Source: a bacterium
Lineage (GTDB): Bacteria > CLD3 > SB21
Direction of reading: 5' to 3'
Length of the DNA stretch: 64,000 nt
Assembly: GCA_008933615.1 (NCBI GenBank)
Contig: WBUR01000007.1
Span: forward strand, 50,845 to 114,844
In this document: positions 17,313-26,860 of the stretch, piece by piece
Layout of the letters: the number at the start of each line of letters is the position of its first letter
Position numbering within the stretch: the stretch's first letter is position 1
Made by a program: the position numbers and the translations under genes
The notes under the pieces: generated by a model
What the model was told of the DNA's origin: nothing
Databases searched by the model: none
What the model saw: only the letters and a program-made list of their open reading frames with translations

Positions 17313-17762
17313 ATGAAAACAGTCAGCCATATTATCTCCGGGCGGGAACTGTATTGTATTGCGCTGGGGTCGTCTATCTATGATGCCATCCAATTCATGG
17401 CTTCAAAAAACATCGGCGCCGTCGTCATCGTGGATAATCTTCAGACAAAAAGATTGCGCGGCATTTTCTCCGAGCGGGATCTGATGAAACGAGTGGTGCT
17501 GGAAGGTTTAGATGTGAAGACGACCAAGATTGACGATGTCATGACAAAAAATGTTGCAGTTGGCAATGCCGGCGAAGCTTACGACGCCTGTCTGGAAACA
17601 ATGAAAAAGATCCGGTCGCGCCATCTCCCTATCGTGGATGGGGAAAAACTGATTGGCATGGTCTCTATGCGCGACTTGATGGAAATCAAGATCGCGGAGG
17701 GAACAGAAGAAATTAAAATGATGAACGCATATATTCATGACATGCCCAACTCGATGCTCTAA
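17313..17762 (+). CDS. Twin-CBS-domain protein
   Basis: 149 residues with two CBS motifs: GSSIYDAIQFMASKNIGAVVIVD with GIFSERDLMKRV, and AYDACLETMKKIRSRHLPIVDG with LIGMVSMRDLMEIKI. Stand-alone pairs of this kind usually sense adenine nucleotides. The ATG at 17313 has AGGAGG 7 nt upstream (17300-17305), whereas the TTG at 17307 sits on the site itself. It overlaps the next gene by 1 nt (TAATG), indicating coupling. Confidence 0.9.
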   Translation: MKTVSHIISGRELYCIALGSSIYDAIQFMASKNIGAVVIVDNLQTKRLRGIFSERDLMKRVVLEGLDVKTTKIDDVMTKNVAVGNAGEAYDACLETMKKIRSRHLPIVDGEKLIGMVSMRDLMEIKIAEGTEEIKMMNAYIHDMPNSML

Positions 17763-18118
17763 TGAGTATTGACCCCGTACTGTGGCAAAAGGCTTTGCGC
17801 CAATTTAACGAGGAAAATTTTTTTGAATGCCACGAAACGCTTGAAGTTAACTGGCTGACTGAAAAGGATGAGGAACAAAGAAACTTATTGCAGGGAATTA
17901 TACACATGGCCGCCGCTCTATTACATCGCCGCAAGAATAATAATGTCGGATATCGCAGGCAATTAGAGAAGGGATTGATAAAACTGAATGGCGTACGATT
18001 AAACGTGTATGATGAGAAGTTAAGAACAAATCTCTCTGAGTTCTATAAAACGGTAGCCACTGATACTTTTCCTCATTTTCCGAAAATCAACTTTACCGCG
18101 TCGGAAGCATTACGATAA
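17762..18118 (+). CDS. DUF309-family protein
   Basis: 118-residue helical protein with the DUF309 signature FNEENFFECHETLEVNW and LLQGIIHMAAALLH. The conserved His/Glu residues on adjacent helices look like a metal or ligand site; the biochemical role is not known. Translation is coupled to the CBS gene by a TAATG overlap. Its end overlaps the convergent histidine-kinase gene by 26 bp. Confidence 0.85.
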   Translation: MSIDPVLWQKALRQFNEENFFECHETLEVNWLTEKDEEQRNLLQGIIHMAAALLHRRKNNNVGYRRQLEKGLIKLNGVRLNVYDEKLRTNLSEFYKTVATDTFPHFPKINFTASEALR

Positions 18119-19400
18119 ATTTTGAGCCGGCCCCGACCTCGCTATCAACGTGAATGTTTCCGTTATTTTCCGCAATCAGCCTGCTGCAAATAGATAATCC
18201 CAGCCCCATACCCTCGTTTTTTGTCGTATAAAACGGATTAAATATTTTTTCAAGGCTTTCTTCCGGAATACCGCAGCCGGTATCGGCGATTTCGATTGCT
18301 ACAAAAGGAAGTTTCTTATCAAAAAGGTCATCCGACCAATGCAGATGCGGAAGATCGCCGATCGTAGTCGTGTAAGTCTTTACAGTCAGATTACCGCCTT
18401 CGGGCATGGCCTGGATCGCATTTAAAAAAATATTCATTAAGACCTGTTCCACCTGATGCTGATCGGCATATATCTGCGGAACAACGTCTGAAAATTCTTC
18501 CCTAAAAATAATTTGTTTATTCGTTAGTTGAGTAGCTATCAACAGATAAATACTGTCAATGACCGTTTCCACATTAAAATAATTACGTGCCGGTTTGACC
18601 GGTTTGGCAAATTTGAAGAAATCCATCAGCAAATTATTGACGCGGTCAATTTCACGAACGATGCGGCTAACCAGTTCCAACCGCCGGTCATTTTCTTCAA
18701 ACGATTCTTCCAGCACTTGCGCCGCGGCCTTGATTCCGCCGAGCGGGTTCCTTACTTCATGGGCAATACCGGTTGCCAATTCGCCCATCGTGGCCAATCG
18801 GTCCATGCGTTCTACTTGCTTGCGCATCAACTGCATTTCTGTCAAGTCACGGAAGGTAATGATCACGCCGATCTGCTCTGTTTTTTCATTCAACGGCGTT
18901 GTGCTGAATCCGATCGGAATAACGCTTCCGGATTTTGAAATTAATTTGACTTCCTTACTTTCAAATCGTTTATTTTCGATCAGCATCAGGTCAATGATTT
19001 TACCGTTTTTCTCCGGTTCCGCTACGATGTCGATCATATTTCTTCCGAGCAGTTCTTCGATCTTATAATCCAGCGTTTTAGCCGCGTTCACATTCACAAA
19101 AGTGATAGCCCCTTTCATATCCATACAAATAATACTGCTGCTCATATTTTGTATGATATTGCGATAAAACTTATAAACGCGTTCGATGAGTTTATATTTT
19201 TCGTGCAGTGCGCGCTGTTCTTCAAGCCATTCCTTCGGAATACCCTTGGCCGGCGTGGGGGTCGTGGATGTTTGGGCGTCGCCGGATTCTTTTCTTTCCG
19301 CCTTGCGATTTTGAATGCGCTGATCAAGGGGAATCAGGTCGCTCAATTCCTTATTGAGTAATTCAAAAGCTTCTTTTTTCTCTTCGAACCTTTTACTCAT
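18093..19400 (-). CDS. PAS-domain sensor histidine kinase (NtrB-like)
   Basis: 435 residues, no membrane segment. Order: charged, proline-containing N-terminal linker (1-70), PAS (about 80-200, SSIICMDMKGAITFVNVNAA), HisKA with the phosphorylated His in TGIAHEVRNPLGGIKAA near residue 223, and HATPase (N box MNIFLNAIQAMP, G1 DTGCGIPEE, GMGLGLSICS). A cytoplasmic kinase of the NtrB/AtoS class. No response regulator is nearby. It starts 21 nt after priA, so the two probably share a transcript. Confidence 0.92.
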   Translation of the reverse strand: MSKRFEEKKEAFELLNKELSDLIPLDQRIQNRKAERKESGDAQTSTTPTPAKGIPKEWLEEQRALHEKYKLIERVYKFYRNIIQNMSSSIICMDMKGAITFVNVNAAKTLDYKIEELLGRNMIDIVAEPEKNGKIIDLMLIENKRFESKEVKLISKSGSVIPIGFSTTPLNEKTEQIGVIITFRDLTEMQLMRKQVERMDRLATMGELATGIAHEVRNPLGGIKAAAQVLEESFEENDRRLELVSRIVREIDRVNNLLMDFFKFAKPVKPARNYFNVETVIDSIYLLIATQLTNKQIIFREEFSDVVPQIYADQHQVEQVLMNIFLNAIQAMPEGGNLTVKTYTTTIGDLPHLHWSDDLFDKKLPFVAIEIADTGCGIPEESLEKIFNPFYTTKNEGMGLGLSICSRLIAENNGNIHVDSEVGAGSKFIVMLPTR

Positions 19401-19421
19401 GCATTCGTCTTTCTAATCGCC

Positions 19422-21962
19422 TTATAACAGGCTGTAGGGATCCATTTCAATTCCAATTTGTACTTTAGCATCGCGATACTGCGCATCATGGCGTGACAGG
19501 GTTTCTGAGATTAGCCTGCGTGTGTGAACGCCTGATTTATCAAACGACTTACTTACTTTGATCAAGATTTGCCAACGGTAGTGATTTCTAATTTTCGCTA
19601 TGGGCGCCGATACCGGACCCATGAGATCAAATTGATTTTTAACCCATGACCTGCGTCCAATTTCGTCGCGGAGAATATCGCAAAAATGTCCGGCATGTTC
19701 AACAACTTTCTTCTCATCCTGGCTTTTGAATTGAATTAGAACAAGCCTGCTAAACGGCGGATACATCAGTTCCCTGCGAAAATCGATTTCCTCTTTGTAA
19801 AATGAAGCGTAGTCGTGGTTCTGAGCAAATACGATCGCAGAACGTTCCGAATTGTAGGTTTGGATAAAAACTTTACCCAATTTATCTTTTCGTCCGGCTC
19901 GACCTGCAACCTGCGTGAGCAACTGAAACGTTCTTTCCGATGACCTGAAATCCGGGAGAAGTAAGCTGGTATCTGCAGAAATTACACCGACCACCGTCAC
20001 GTTTTCAAAATCCAGGCCTTTTGCAACCATTTGGGTTCCAAGGAGAATAGGCGCTTCACCGCTTTGAAATTTTTCCAGAATCTTGCCGTGTGCGCCTTTT
20101 GTTCTTGTTGTATCCAGATCCATACGTACTACCGAATCGGGGCCGAACATGTCTTTAAGTTGTTCTTCAACTTTTTGGGTTCCTATTCCGTGATTTAATA
20201 TATACGCATTGCCGCATGTCGGGCATTCGCGGTATGCCGGGATCGTATGGCCGCAGTAATGACAGCGTAATCTAAACTGATGACTGTGAAAAGTTAGCGT
20301 GATAGAACAGTGAGGACACTCCCCGATAAATCCGCAATCGTAACACTCCACATAATTTGCATAACCGCGGCGGTTCTGAAAAAGGATAATTTGCTGCTTA
20401 TACCGTAATGCCGTTTGCATCGCTTCACGAAGCGGTTTTGAAAAAACCGGTTTCCATCCCTCCGTGTGAATGTTTTTTTCGTTACGTAAGTTAACGATCT
20501 CCACTTTAGGCATCGGAACGCCGTCAATTCGTTTTGTCAGTTCCAACAGCGTATATTTTCCGCTCTGAGCATTATAGTAGGATTCTATGCTCGGCGTGGC
20601 CGAACCGAGAATGACAACGGCTTTATTGAGATTTCCGCGAATGACAGCGTTATCACGGGCATGATATTTGGGAACGGAATCGCTTTGTTTGTACGTGTTT
20701 TCATGTTCTTCGTCAACGACGATCAGACCCGGATTCTGCATGGGCGCAAATATCGCCGAGCGCGCGCCAATAACGATTTTGTAGTCACCGCTTTGCAGCT
20801 TCCGCCAGGAATCAAACCGTTCTCCCATCGACATACGGCTGTGAAGCACTGCCACAAGGTCTCCGAAATGCGCTTTGAAGCGCTGCACGGCCTGGGGCGT
20901 CAGTGAAATTTCAGGAACAAGCACGATAGCTGTTTTGCCTAATTCTAATACGCGCTTGATGGATTCAATATAGACTTGCGTTTTCCCGCTGCCGGTAACT
21001 CCATGCAGCAAAAAGGTTTTATATTCGCTTTTTTGAATCGCCTCGTCAATAACCGTAACGGCATTTTTTTGTTCGGTATTGAGCGTCAGCTGTTTTGGCT
21101 TTTCCGGAATAAAGTCATAAGGATTACGAATTTTTTCCTTTTCAAATATGGTCACTAATTTTTTGGCCGATAGTCCTTTTAGTGCAGAAAGTGGTGCATT
21201 ATTGACCTGTAACAAATCCGATTGGCGTATTTCTGTCTCTTCCTCGGAAGAGATGCGTTCTTCTGTCCAATTTTTTAAGTAGGCTAATAGCTCCGCTTGT
21301 TTAGGTGATCGCTTCTCCAGCGATTCCATCGCAGCGTCAATACGCTCCGGTTCGTCTGTTAATGCCGGCGAAAATCGAACGTATTTTTCAAATCGTACAT
21401 TTATGTCAGAATCGCTTAGCACGTCTTGTTCGCTGATAATCTGCAGTTTCTTCAGTTCATCGATATTTTTTGCCAGATTGTTTGTGCCGACTTTTTTAAT
21501 TAGGGCTTTCAGCGATAGTTTTTTATAGACAAACAATGCTTTCAGTATTCTTGACTGCACCGGTTTGGTCTTCTTTAATGTTTGAATTTCATATTCTCCG
21601 ATGGATGCTGTCAGCGTAAATATTTTTTCGCTGCGTCTGTCCATCCCCGGCGGCAGCATACTGTCAAGCACTTGTCCGACCGGCGTCATGTAATATTCTG
21701 CAATCCATTGCGCCAATGAGAGAAGTTCTGATGAAAAAACCGGCCATAGATCTAAAATATCATAAATGGAAAGACAGTTGGTCACATCGGATGTTTTCAG
21801 AAGACGTATGACGTATCCGGTTGTTTTCTTGTTTCCCAGAGGAGCAATGACACGGCTTCCTTCCTGGATGAGTTCCCGGAGATTTTCAGGAATTTCATAA
21901 GTAAAATTTTTGTTCAGTGGAATGGGAAAAACAATCTCGGCAAATAGGTGTGATTCTGTCAT
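19422..21962 (-). CDS. priA: Primosomal replication helicase PriA
   Basis: 846 residues. Order: N-terminal 3' DNA-binding domain (HLFAEIVFPIPLNKNFTYEIP), a winged-helix region, then helicase core with Walker A GVTGSGKTQVYIE, DEEH box IVVDEEHENTYKQ and the QNRRGYANY motif. The zinc-binding insert follows, with eight cysteines in CYDCGFIGECPHC and CHYCGHTIPAYRECPTC. It restarts collapsed forks by loading DnaB. The divergent neighbour is the 663-residue unknown gene. Confidence 0.97.
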   Translation of the reverse strand: MTESHLFAEIVFPIPLNKNFTYEIPENLRELIQEGSRVIAPLGNKKTTGYVIRLLKTSDVTNCLSIYDILDLWPVFSSELLSLAQWIAEYYMTPVGQVLDSMLPPGMDRRSEKIFTLTASIGEYEIQTLKKTKPVQSRILKALFVYKKLSLKALIKKVGTNNLAKNIDELKKLQIISEQDVLSDSDINVRFEKYVRFSPALTDEPERIDAAMESLEKRSPKQAELLAYLKNWTEERISSEEETEIRQSDLLQVNNAPLSALKGLSAKKLVTIFEKEKIRNPYDFIPEKPKQLTLNTEQKNAVTVIDEAIQKSEYKTFLLHGVTGSGKTQVYIESIKRVLELGKTAIVLVPEISLTPQAVQRFKAHFGDLVAVLHSRMSMGERFDSWRKLQSGDYKIVIGARSAIFAPMQNPGLIVVDEEHENTYKQSDSVPKYHARDNAVIRGNLNKAVVILGSATPSIESYYNAQSGKYTLLELTKRIDGVPMPKVEIVNLRNEKNIHTEGWKPVFSKPLREAMQTALRYKQQIILFQNRRGYANYVECYDCGFIGECPHCSITLTFHSHQFRLRCHYCGHTIPAYRECPTCGNAYILNHGIGTQKVEEQLKDMFGPDSVVRMDLDTTRTKGAHGKILEKFQSGEAPILLGTQMVAKGLDFENVTVVGVISADTSLLLPDFRSSERTFQLLTQVAGRAGRKDKLGKVFIQTYNSERSAIVFAQNHDYASFYKEEIDFRRELMYPPFSRLVLIQFKSQDEKKVVEHAGHFCDILRDEIGRRSWVKNQFDLMGPVSAPIAKIRNHYRWQILIKVSKSFDKSGVHTRRLISETLSRHDAQYRDAKVQIGIEMDPYSLL

Positions 21963-22011
21963 GCAGCAATATATTTATCTGTCAGTGTAAATGCAAATAG
22001 CCGACTCAAAT

Positions 22012-22027
22012 ATCCATTGAAATGGAT
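22012..22027. promoter_or_regulatory. Short palindrome in the priA/unknown divergent promoter region
   Basis: ATCCATT-GA-AATGGAT is a perfect inverted repeat of 7-bp arms, about 50 nt from each divergent start. It could be an operator, but there is no adjacent regulator and chance occurrence is possible in this AT-rich spacer. Confidence 0.25.
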
Positions 22028-22079
22028 TTAAATATCTTTATATTTAGACGCGAATCAATTATCCACGTACCAAATCTTC

Positions 22080-24071
22080 ATGTCTGCCTCCGTTAAAAAC
22101 ATCGAAATCGAACGCATTGACGCTTTGCTGCGTCTGGACATTCCTGGCCGCCCGCAGGATGATTTCATAAAGACGTTTATCAGGCAAATCGAAATTCTCT
22201 CTCCGGATCTTTTACGAACATTTCGGAAAAATATCAGTGAAATTCTCAGCGATCGCGAATCGAATCAAAAAGGCCATCTCAAAGTCGAAGCCATCCTTGA
22301 ATTACTTGATGTAAGCAAGCTTCAAGCCTGGCTCATCGAGTCGGGTGTACATGAGCGCGCGGCAAAGAATATCGTTCAAGGACTTAAAAGCCGATCTTCC
22401 GAGGAATTAAACCGTCTCATTCACGGCTCTTTTTATTCAGACAATGATGGACGTTCGCTGGCCGACATGCTGCTTGAATCCGGGATTACGGAAGGGGATA
22501 CCTCCAAGTTCATCAGCATCATCGCTGAAATGGAATTAAGTGTAGACGAAATTCTTGAAAAGGTTTTTCAACTCAATTACCTCGCTGAAAATGCAGCCCG
22601 GCAGGAAGCTCTTCGCGGGGAGATGAATTTAAAAGAATTGGTTACTTTGTACTTATATACCGTCCTGCAGGTGGTGATCAGCGACTACGGTCTTGACGAA
22701 GACATGATATCTGAAATCGCCAATCGTATCGGACTATGCAATAACATGAAGCGCCAATTCATAATCGTTCGACAGCTGGAACGTTATTTTTTCAAGTCCG
22801 CCTCCGTTGAAGAGAGTAAAAACAAACCCAAAGAGTTCTGGCTGAAACTGATCAATGATACTGAGTTAAAGATCGCGCTGGAGCAGTACGTCACCGATGA
22901 GAAATTGTCTAAGTCGGATATGGAATTGGCAGAGCTGTATTCCGAAGCGCATCATATTTTCGACGACGTAAGTGAACTGCAGGATGAAACATTGGCGCTT
23001 ATTTCCATCACCTACCGCCTGGATAACCCGGAAGAGAGCGGCCACACTGTGGAAGAACTGCTGGCCATGATTGACCAGATTAAATTACTTACACAGGAAT
23101 TTGCCCCGCTGACCATACTGCAACGTGATATTTTTTCTTTTTTTGAAATTCTGGGTGAATGCGACCATCATAATCAGGTTTTCCGGAAAACGATACTAAC
23201 GTTCCGGCGCCAACTCAGAAAAGTAGTTGAGGCAAATGAGAAATCGGGTGATCGAGTCACGTTGGAACAGCTAATACTAACTTATTTGTATTCACGTTTA
23301 GATGCTTATTTAGAAGATTACGAAGGCGACAGGCCTTCGCTTCTCAATGGCATACGCAACCGGCTCTCGCAATGTCATGCCTTTAACCGGCAATTTGCTA
23401 TTGTAGATTTAGTCGAACAGCATGTTTATGAAAACCCCGGGCTTATTCAAATTGCTGACGAATCGTATTGGCCGGAATTGATCAATACGCTTGAGCTAAA
23501 TATCATTTTGGAAATTTATATCAAGCGGGAATATCTTGTATCCGGGGTAATGAGTTTGACCAAGAATCAGATCCTCGACCGCATTCAATCCAGAATTTAT
23601 AGTATTGAAGATATTTCGATCAAAAGCTTAACTGTTGTTTTTTTGACGGCGCAACTTTCAGCGCTTCAAGATCAGTACAAAGGCAAAACGATCACGTTGG
23701 ATGAACTCATTCATACTATAGATGTACTGCAGAAGGACGCATCTATGGCGGCTGCACAAATCAGCGTTCAAAGCAGAGTCAAGCGTGAACTGCTAGGGAT
23801 TCTTACTGAGAGATTATTTCGCCTGGAAGTGATCCAGCAATCTTTTACTTCTGAAACGCATCACGAATTATCAAGCAGACTTGATGAGGTGGTTGTAGGA
23901 CTCAGAACCCGCAGGGATAATTTGATGGAAGGTAAAATGGATCCTGAGGAACTTCAATCGGACACGAATCAATATCTTACTGACTTGAAAGTTGTTAAAC
24001 TTATCAACGACGCAGAACTGGTTCACAAAAATTTTATCGCTTCATCAGCACGGGAACAGCTAAAAAAATAG
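22080..24071 (+). CDS. Large helical protein of unknown family with an internal tandem duplication
   Basis: 663 residues, predicted soluble and almost wholly alpha-helical; no signal peptide, membrane helix or enzyme motif that I recognise. Residues about 183-390 and 394-600 are two copies of a unit of about 210 residues. Paired segments include LKELVTLYLYTVL (184) with LEQLILTYLYSRL (395), NNMKRQFIIVRQLE (221) with HAFNRQFAIVDLVE (433), FWLKLINDTELKIALEQY (253) with YWPELINTLELNIILEIY (463), and TVEELLAMID (323) with TLDELIHTID (539). The N-terminal 180 residues and C-terminal 60 residues are outside the repeat. It is divergent from priA and stands alone. A scaffold or tethering role is possible, but no function can be assigned. 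Confidence 0.75.
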   Translation: MSASVKNIEIERIDALLRLDIPGRPQDDFIKTFIRQIEILSPDLLRTFRKNISEILSDRESNQKGHLKVEAILELLDVSKLQAWLIESGVHERAAKNIVQGLKSRSSEELNRLIHGSFYSDNDGRSLADMLLESGITEGDTSKFISIIAEMELSVDEILEKVFQLNYLAENAARQEALRGEMNLKELVTLYLYTVLQVVISDYGLDEDMISEIANRIGLCNNMKRQFIIVRQLERYFFKSASVEESKNKPKEFWLKLINDTELKIALEQYVTDEKLSKSDMELAELYSEAHHIFDDVSELQDETLALISITYRLDNPEESGHTVEELLAMIDQIKLLTQEFAPLTILQRDIFSFFEILGECDHHNQVFRKTILTFRRQLRKVVEANEKSGDRVTLEQLILTYLYSRLDAYLEDYEGDRPSLLNGIRNRLSQCHAFNRQFAIVDLVEQHVYENPGLIQIADESYWPELINTLELNIILEIYIKREYLVSGVMSLTKNQILDRIQSRIYSIEDISIKSLTVVFLTAQLSALQDQYKGKTITLDELIHTIDVLQKDASMAAAQISVQSRVKRELLGILTERLFRLEVIQQSFTSETHHELSSRLDEVVVGLRTRRDNLMEGKMDPEELQSDTNQYLTDLKVVKLINDAELVHKNFIASSAREQLKK

Positions 24072-24113
24072 CTCCGACGAGATTTTATTTCACCTGCAAA
24101 TTTGATTTTCTTG

Positions 24114-24902
24114 TCATTTTATGGAAATTTCCAGCTCGGCTGCACCGACTATATTCATAGAAGACGAATGTTGAGCAAAAACTATTAGTGCAGCGTTTTT
24201 AAAAACCATTTCCGGCGGAACGATAATCGTCATTTCGCTTTGGCCTTTGACTTTAGTGTTTTGAAAAGCGCGGACGACATTATGGTGTTTCAGTGTTCTT
24301 CCTGCATTTTCTCCGCGTCTGATTTCCCTTGACAGCCCGCGTTCTACAACGGCAAAATTCAGAACCATGTCTGCAAGAAAATTGTCAACGGCGTAGATTA
24401 CCTTAATTGTGCTGTCATTTATAATAAAACATCCTTTTAGGTCGATTCGAACTTCAGCTTGTCTGCTTAATGCATATTTGACGGCCGTTTCTGCTCGAGA
24501 GCGATTGGAGCCGACAAACTCCGTCGAACCGTTCACAATCATTTGCGGCGTATACACGCTTTGCAGTGAAAACACTTCACCGTAGCGGGACTGGCGCTGA
24601 GTATACTCTTTTTTGCTATAATCGTCTTTCCAACCAAGATAATTCCAATAATCAACATGATAGGCCAAGACATAAACCGGGAGATTATTTTCTTTATATT
24701 CGGAATGAAGCTTTCCTAATATTTCATCTGCAGCAGGGCAGCTGGAACATCCCTCCGAAGTAAACAATTCAACGACAGCAAAGGTCGTTGGAATAACATC
24801 TCCGGCCTTGTCGCTCTGCGCAGGCACAAAAACCATGCTGACATATATTGCTGACGTAACAAATAGTGCGATGGAGCCGATAAACAAAAAATTGGTTTTC
24901 AT
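24114..24902 (-). CDS. DUF1223-family thioredoxin-like exported protein
   Basis: 262 residues with an N-terminal signal anchor (NFLFIGSIALFVTSAIYVSMV). The DUF1223 signature AVVELFTSEGCSSCPAADEIL gives a CxxC redox pair, and the downstream YTPQMIVNGSTEFVGSNR holds the cis-Pro loop typical of thioredoxin folds. It is likely periplasmic. It is convergent with the 663-residue gene and co-directional with the M1 peptidase upstream. Confidence 0.85.
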   Translation of the reverse strand: MKTNFLFIGSIALFVTSAIYVSMVFVPAQSDKAGDVIPTTFAVVELFTSEGCSSCPAADEILGKLHSEYKENNLPVYVLAYHVDYWNYLGWKDDYSKKEYTQRQSRYGEVFSLQSVYTPQMIVNGSTEFVGSNRSRAETAVKYALSRQAEVRIDLKGCFIINDSTIKVIYAVDNFLADMVLNFAVVERGLSREIRRGENAGRTLKHHNVVRAFQNTKVKGQSEMTIIVPPEMVFKNAALIVFAQHSSSMNIVGAAELEISIK

Positions 24903-24973
24903 GTAATTCTTTTATTAGAACGTAAGTGAATCACATGTCATAACGTGATCCGGAGAGAACTATTCCAAATAAC

Positions 24974-26620
24974 TTACATGTTTTCCTTTTTTATGTTTTT
25001 GAGATACCAATCTTTTTGGTCTATTAGGGGTTCTGTGGTCGAACGAATGAAAACGGGATTCGCGCCTAATAAAACCCTTGAATCACCCTGGTCGGTCTTG
25101 ACTTCCATAGGTAATTCATAATCAATATTCTTGATGCTGATCTCGTACTTTCCTTCATCCGTTTTGCGTAAATAGATTTCAGGTAATTCGGTTGTGTGCA
25201 AGAAATTGTGAATGAACTTAGTATAATCCACCGGTGAGTTTTTTTTCACCAGTTTGATGAAATCCTCTGTTACCACACGGTTGCGATATGTGTAAGCAGA
25301 ATCGGTGGCAAATTCCTTTATAGTTTTGAAAAAAAGAGAATCGCCTAACATGTATCTCAGAGAATGCAGAAGATAAGCGCCTTTGGAATATACATCCATG
25401 TGATACGATTCGGACGTATTGGCGTTTCGTTTTATTATGATTGGTTTGCGGTACTTTATTCTTCTCTTGATCGACTGCATATATTCGTGATACCCGTTCT
25501 CGCCGGTCTTATCAAGATGATACAACGATTCGCCGTAGGTGCAAATACCTTCATGAATCCACGTGTCCGCCCAATCATTGACCGTAACTTTGTTTCCCCA
25601 CCATTCATGCCCCATTTCGTGCAGCATGAGTTGATCAAATTTATTTCTGGCAATAATATCATAAGAAAATTTATTTCCATACGCGTTCAGTGTCTGATGT
25701 TCCATCCCAAGATAATCCGTTTCAGCTAAACCAAACTTCTCATTTGCAAACGGATATTCCCCGAAATATTTTCTGTACACTGTAAGCATGTCAACCGCCA
25801 TATCGATCAGTTCATCGGCTTTACTACGATCTTGCGGAAGTACATAGAATACAACCGGCATCGTCGTATTTAGATCCGTCGTGTATTGCCGTGTAACCCG
25901 ATCGTATTTTGCAATACTGATATTCACGTTATAATTATTAATCGGGTAATTTGTAACCCAATTGAAAGTTCTAAAACCGGATTTAGGGAATGTAATACTT
26001 CGAAGTAATCCGTTCGAAGCGCAGTAATAGGGTTCTGGAATTGTAATATGTACAGCGACGCTGTCCGGTTCGTCCGACGGATGGTCTTTGCAGGGAAACC
26101 AAATTTTGGCGCCTTCTCCTTCACACGAGACACCGATCCAATCGTCGCCGTTGGCATCTTTGGACCAATTGAATCCGCCTCTCCAAGGAGGAAGTTTTGC
26201 TTCCATCGGTTGTCCATGATAAACGATTTTGAAGTCAATCACCTCACCGGCACTAAGTGATTTATTGAGGTTGATCCATAACTTATCCTTTTCGCGCGTG
26301 AATTTTTGCTGAACGCCATTCATCTCCGTTTCCTGTACAATAAGATGCTCAAAAAGATCCAACTCAATTTTGTCCAAACTGTCTGCTAGCGAAGTTAATT
26401 TAATTGTAACGCAACCTGCAATGCTCTTTTCAGTTGAATTTACGGTTAAATCTAAATCGTAAAAAACTACATCGTATTTCGCCTGATTTTCAGATAGAAT
26501 TCCTCCGGACGGATAATCTACAAATCCGATGTATTTGTTATATAGGAATAGCCCGGTCAAAACAACAGCTAAAATCAGGCTGCCAAGAATAATGCCAATC
26601 CATTTCCAAAATTTTTTCAT
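24974..26620 (-). CDS. Membrane-anchored M1-family zinc metallopeptidase
   Basis: About 548 residues from the ATG at 26620, which has GGAG 8 nt upstream; the ATG at 26635 contains that site. An N-terminal helix (WIGIILGSLILAVVLTGLFL) anchors the protein outside the cytoplasm. The zinc motif HEMGHEWW has His334, Glu335 and His338; the third ligand is probably the Glu in WIHEGICTYGE about 20 residues later. The GxMEN-type exopeptidase loop is replaced by YLGMEHQTLN. It is shorter than full aminopeptidase N and lacks the ERAP1-like C-terminal domain, like the LTA4-hydrolase-related bacterial forms. Confidence 0.9.
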   Translation of the reverse strand: MKKFWKWIGIILGSLILAVVLTGLFLYNKYIGFVDYPSGGILSENQAKYDVVFYDLDLTVNSTEKSIAGCVTIKLTSLADSLDKIELDLFEHLIVQETEMNGVQQKFTREKDKLWINLNKSLSAGEVIDFKIVYHGQPMEAKLPPWRGGFNWSKDANGDDWIGVSCEGEGAKIWFPCKDHPSDEPDSVAVHITIPEPYYCASNGLLRSITFPKSGFRTFNWVTNYPINNYNVNISIAKYDRVTRQYTTDLNTTMPVVFYVLPQDRSKADELIDMAVDMLTVYRKYFGEYPFANEKFGLAETDYLGMEHQTLNAYGNKFSYDIIARNKFDQLMLHEMGHEWWGNKVTVNDWADTWIHEGICTYGESLYHLDKTGENGYHEYMQSIKRRIKYRKPIIIKRNANTSESYHMDVYSKGAYLLHSLRYMLGDSLFFKTIKEFATDSAYTYRNRVVTEDFIKLVKKNSPVDYTKFIHNFLHTTELPEIYLRKTDEGKYEISIKNIDYELPMEVKTDQGDSRVLLGANPVFIRSTTEPLIDQKDWYLKNIKKENM

Positions 26621-26687
26621 GGTTATAATCTCCATTTTTTTGTGCTATAAATGTATTTCTAAATGATTCAATTATCAAGAAAGAATA

Positions 26688-26707
26688 AATTTCCGTCGAC
26701 GGAAATT
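26688..26707. promoter_or_regulatory. Perfect 20-bp palindrome between divergent genes
   Basis: AATTTCCGTCGACGGAAATT reads the same on both strands. It lies 68 nt from the M1 peptidase start and about 154 nt from the lipoprotein start. TTCCGTC recurs right after it at 26705-26711. A binding site for a dimeric regulator is plausible; no regulator gene is adjacent. Confidence 0.4.
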
Positions 26708-26860
26708 CCGTCAGTTCGGCGTTTTAGACAGCCGGTTTGTGATATTAAAAGTTATAAAAATAGAGTGTTACATGTTAGGCATGCGATTTGTATTAACTGT
26801 AAGCGTTCATGACGACAATGAAGCTAATTAACCATTTTCACTTAAAAAAAGGAGTTTATT

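Noticed and set aside
18595..19068. Open frame of 157 codons antisense to the histidine kinase gene
   Set aside because: Mirror of the HisKA/PAS coding sequence; low-complexity Ser/Arg content.
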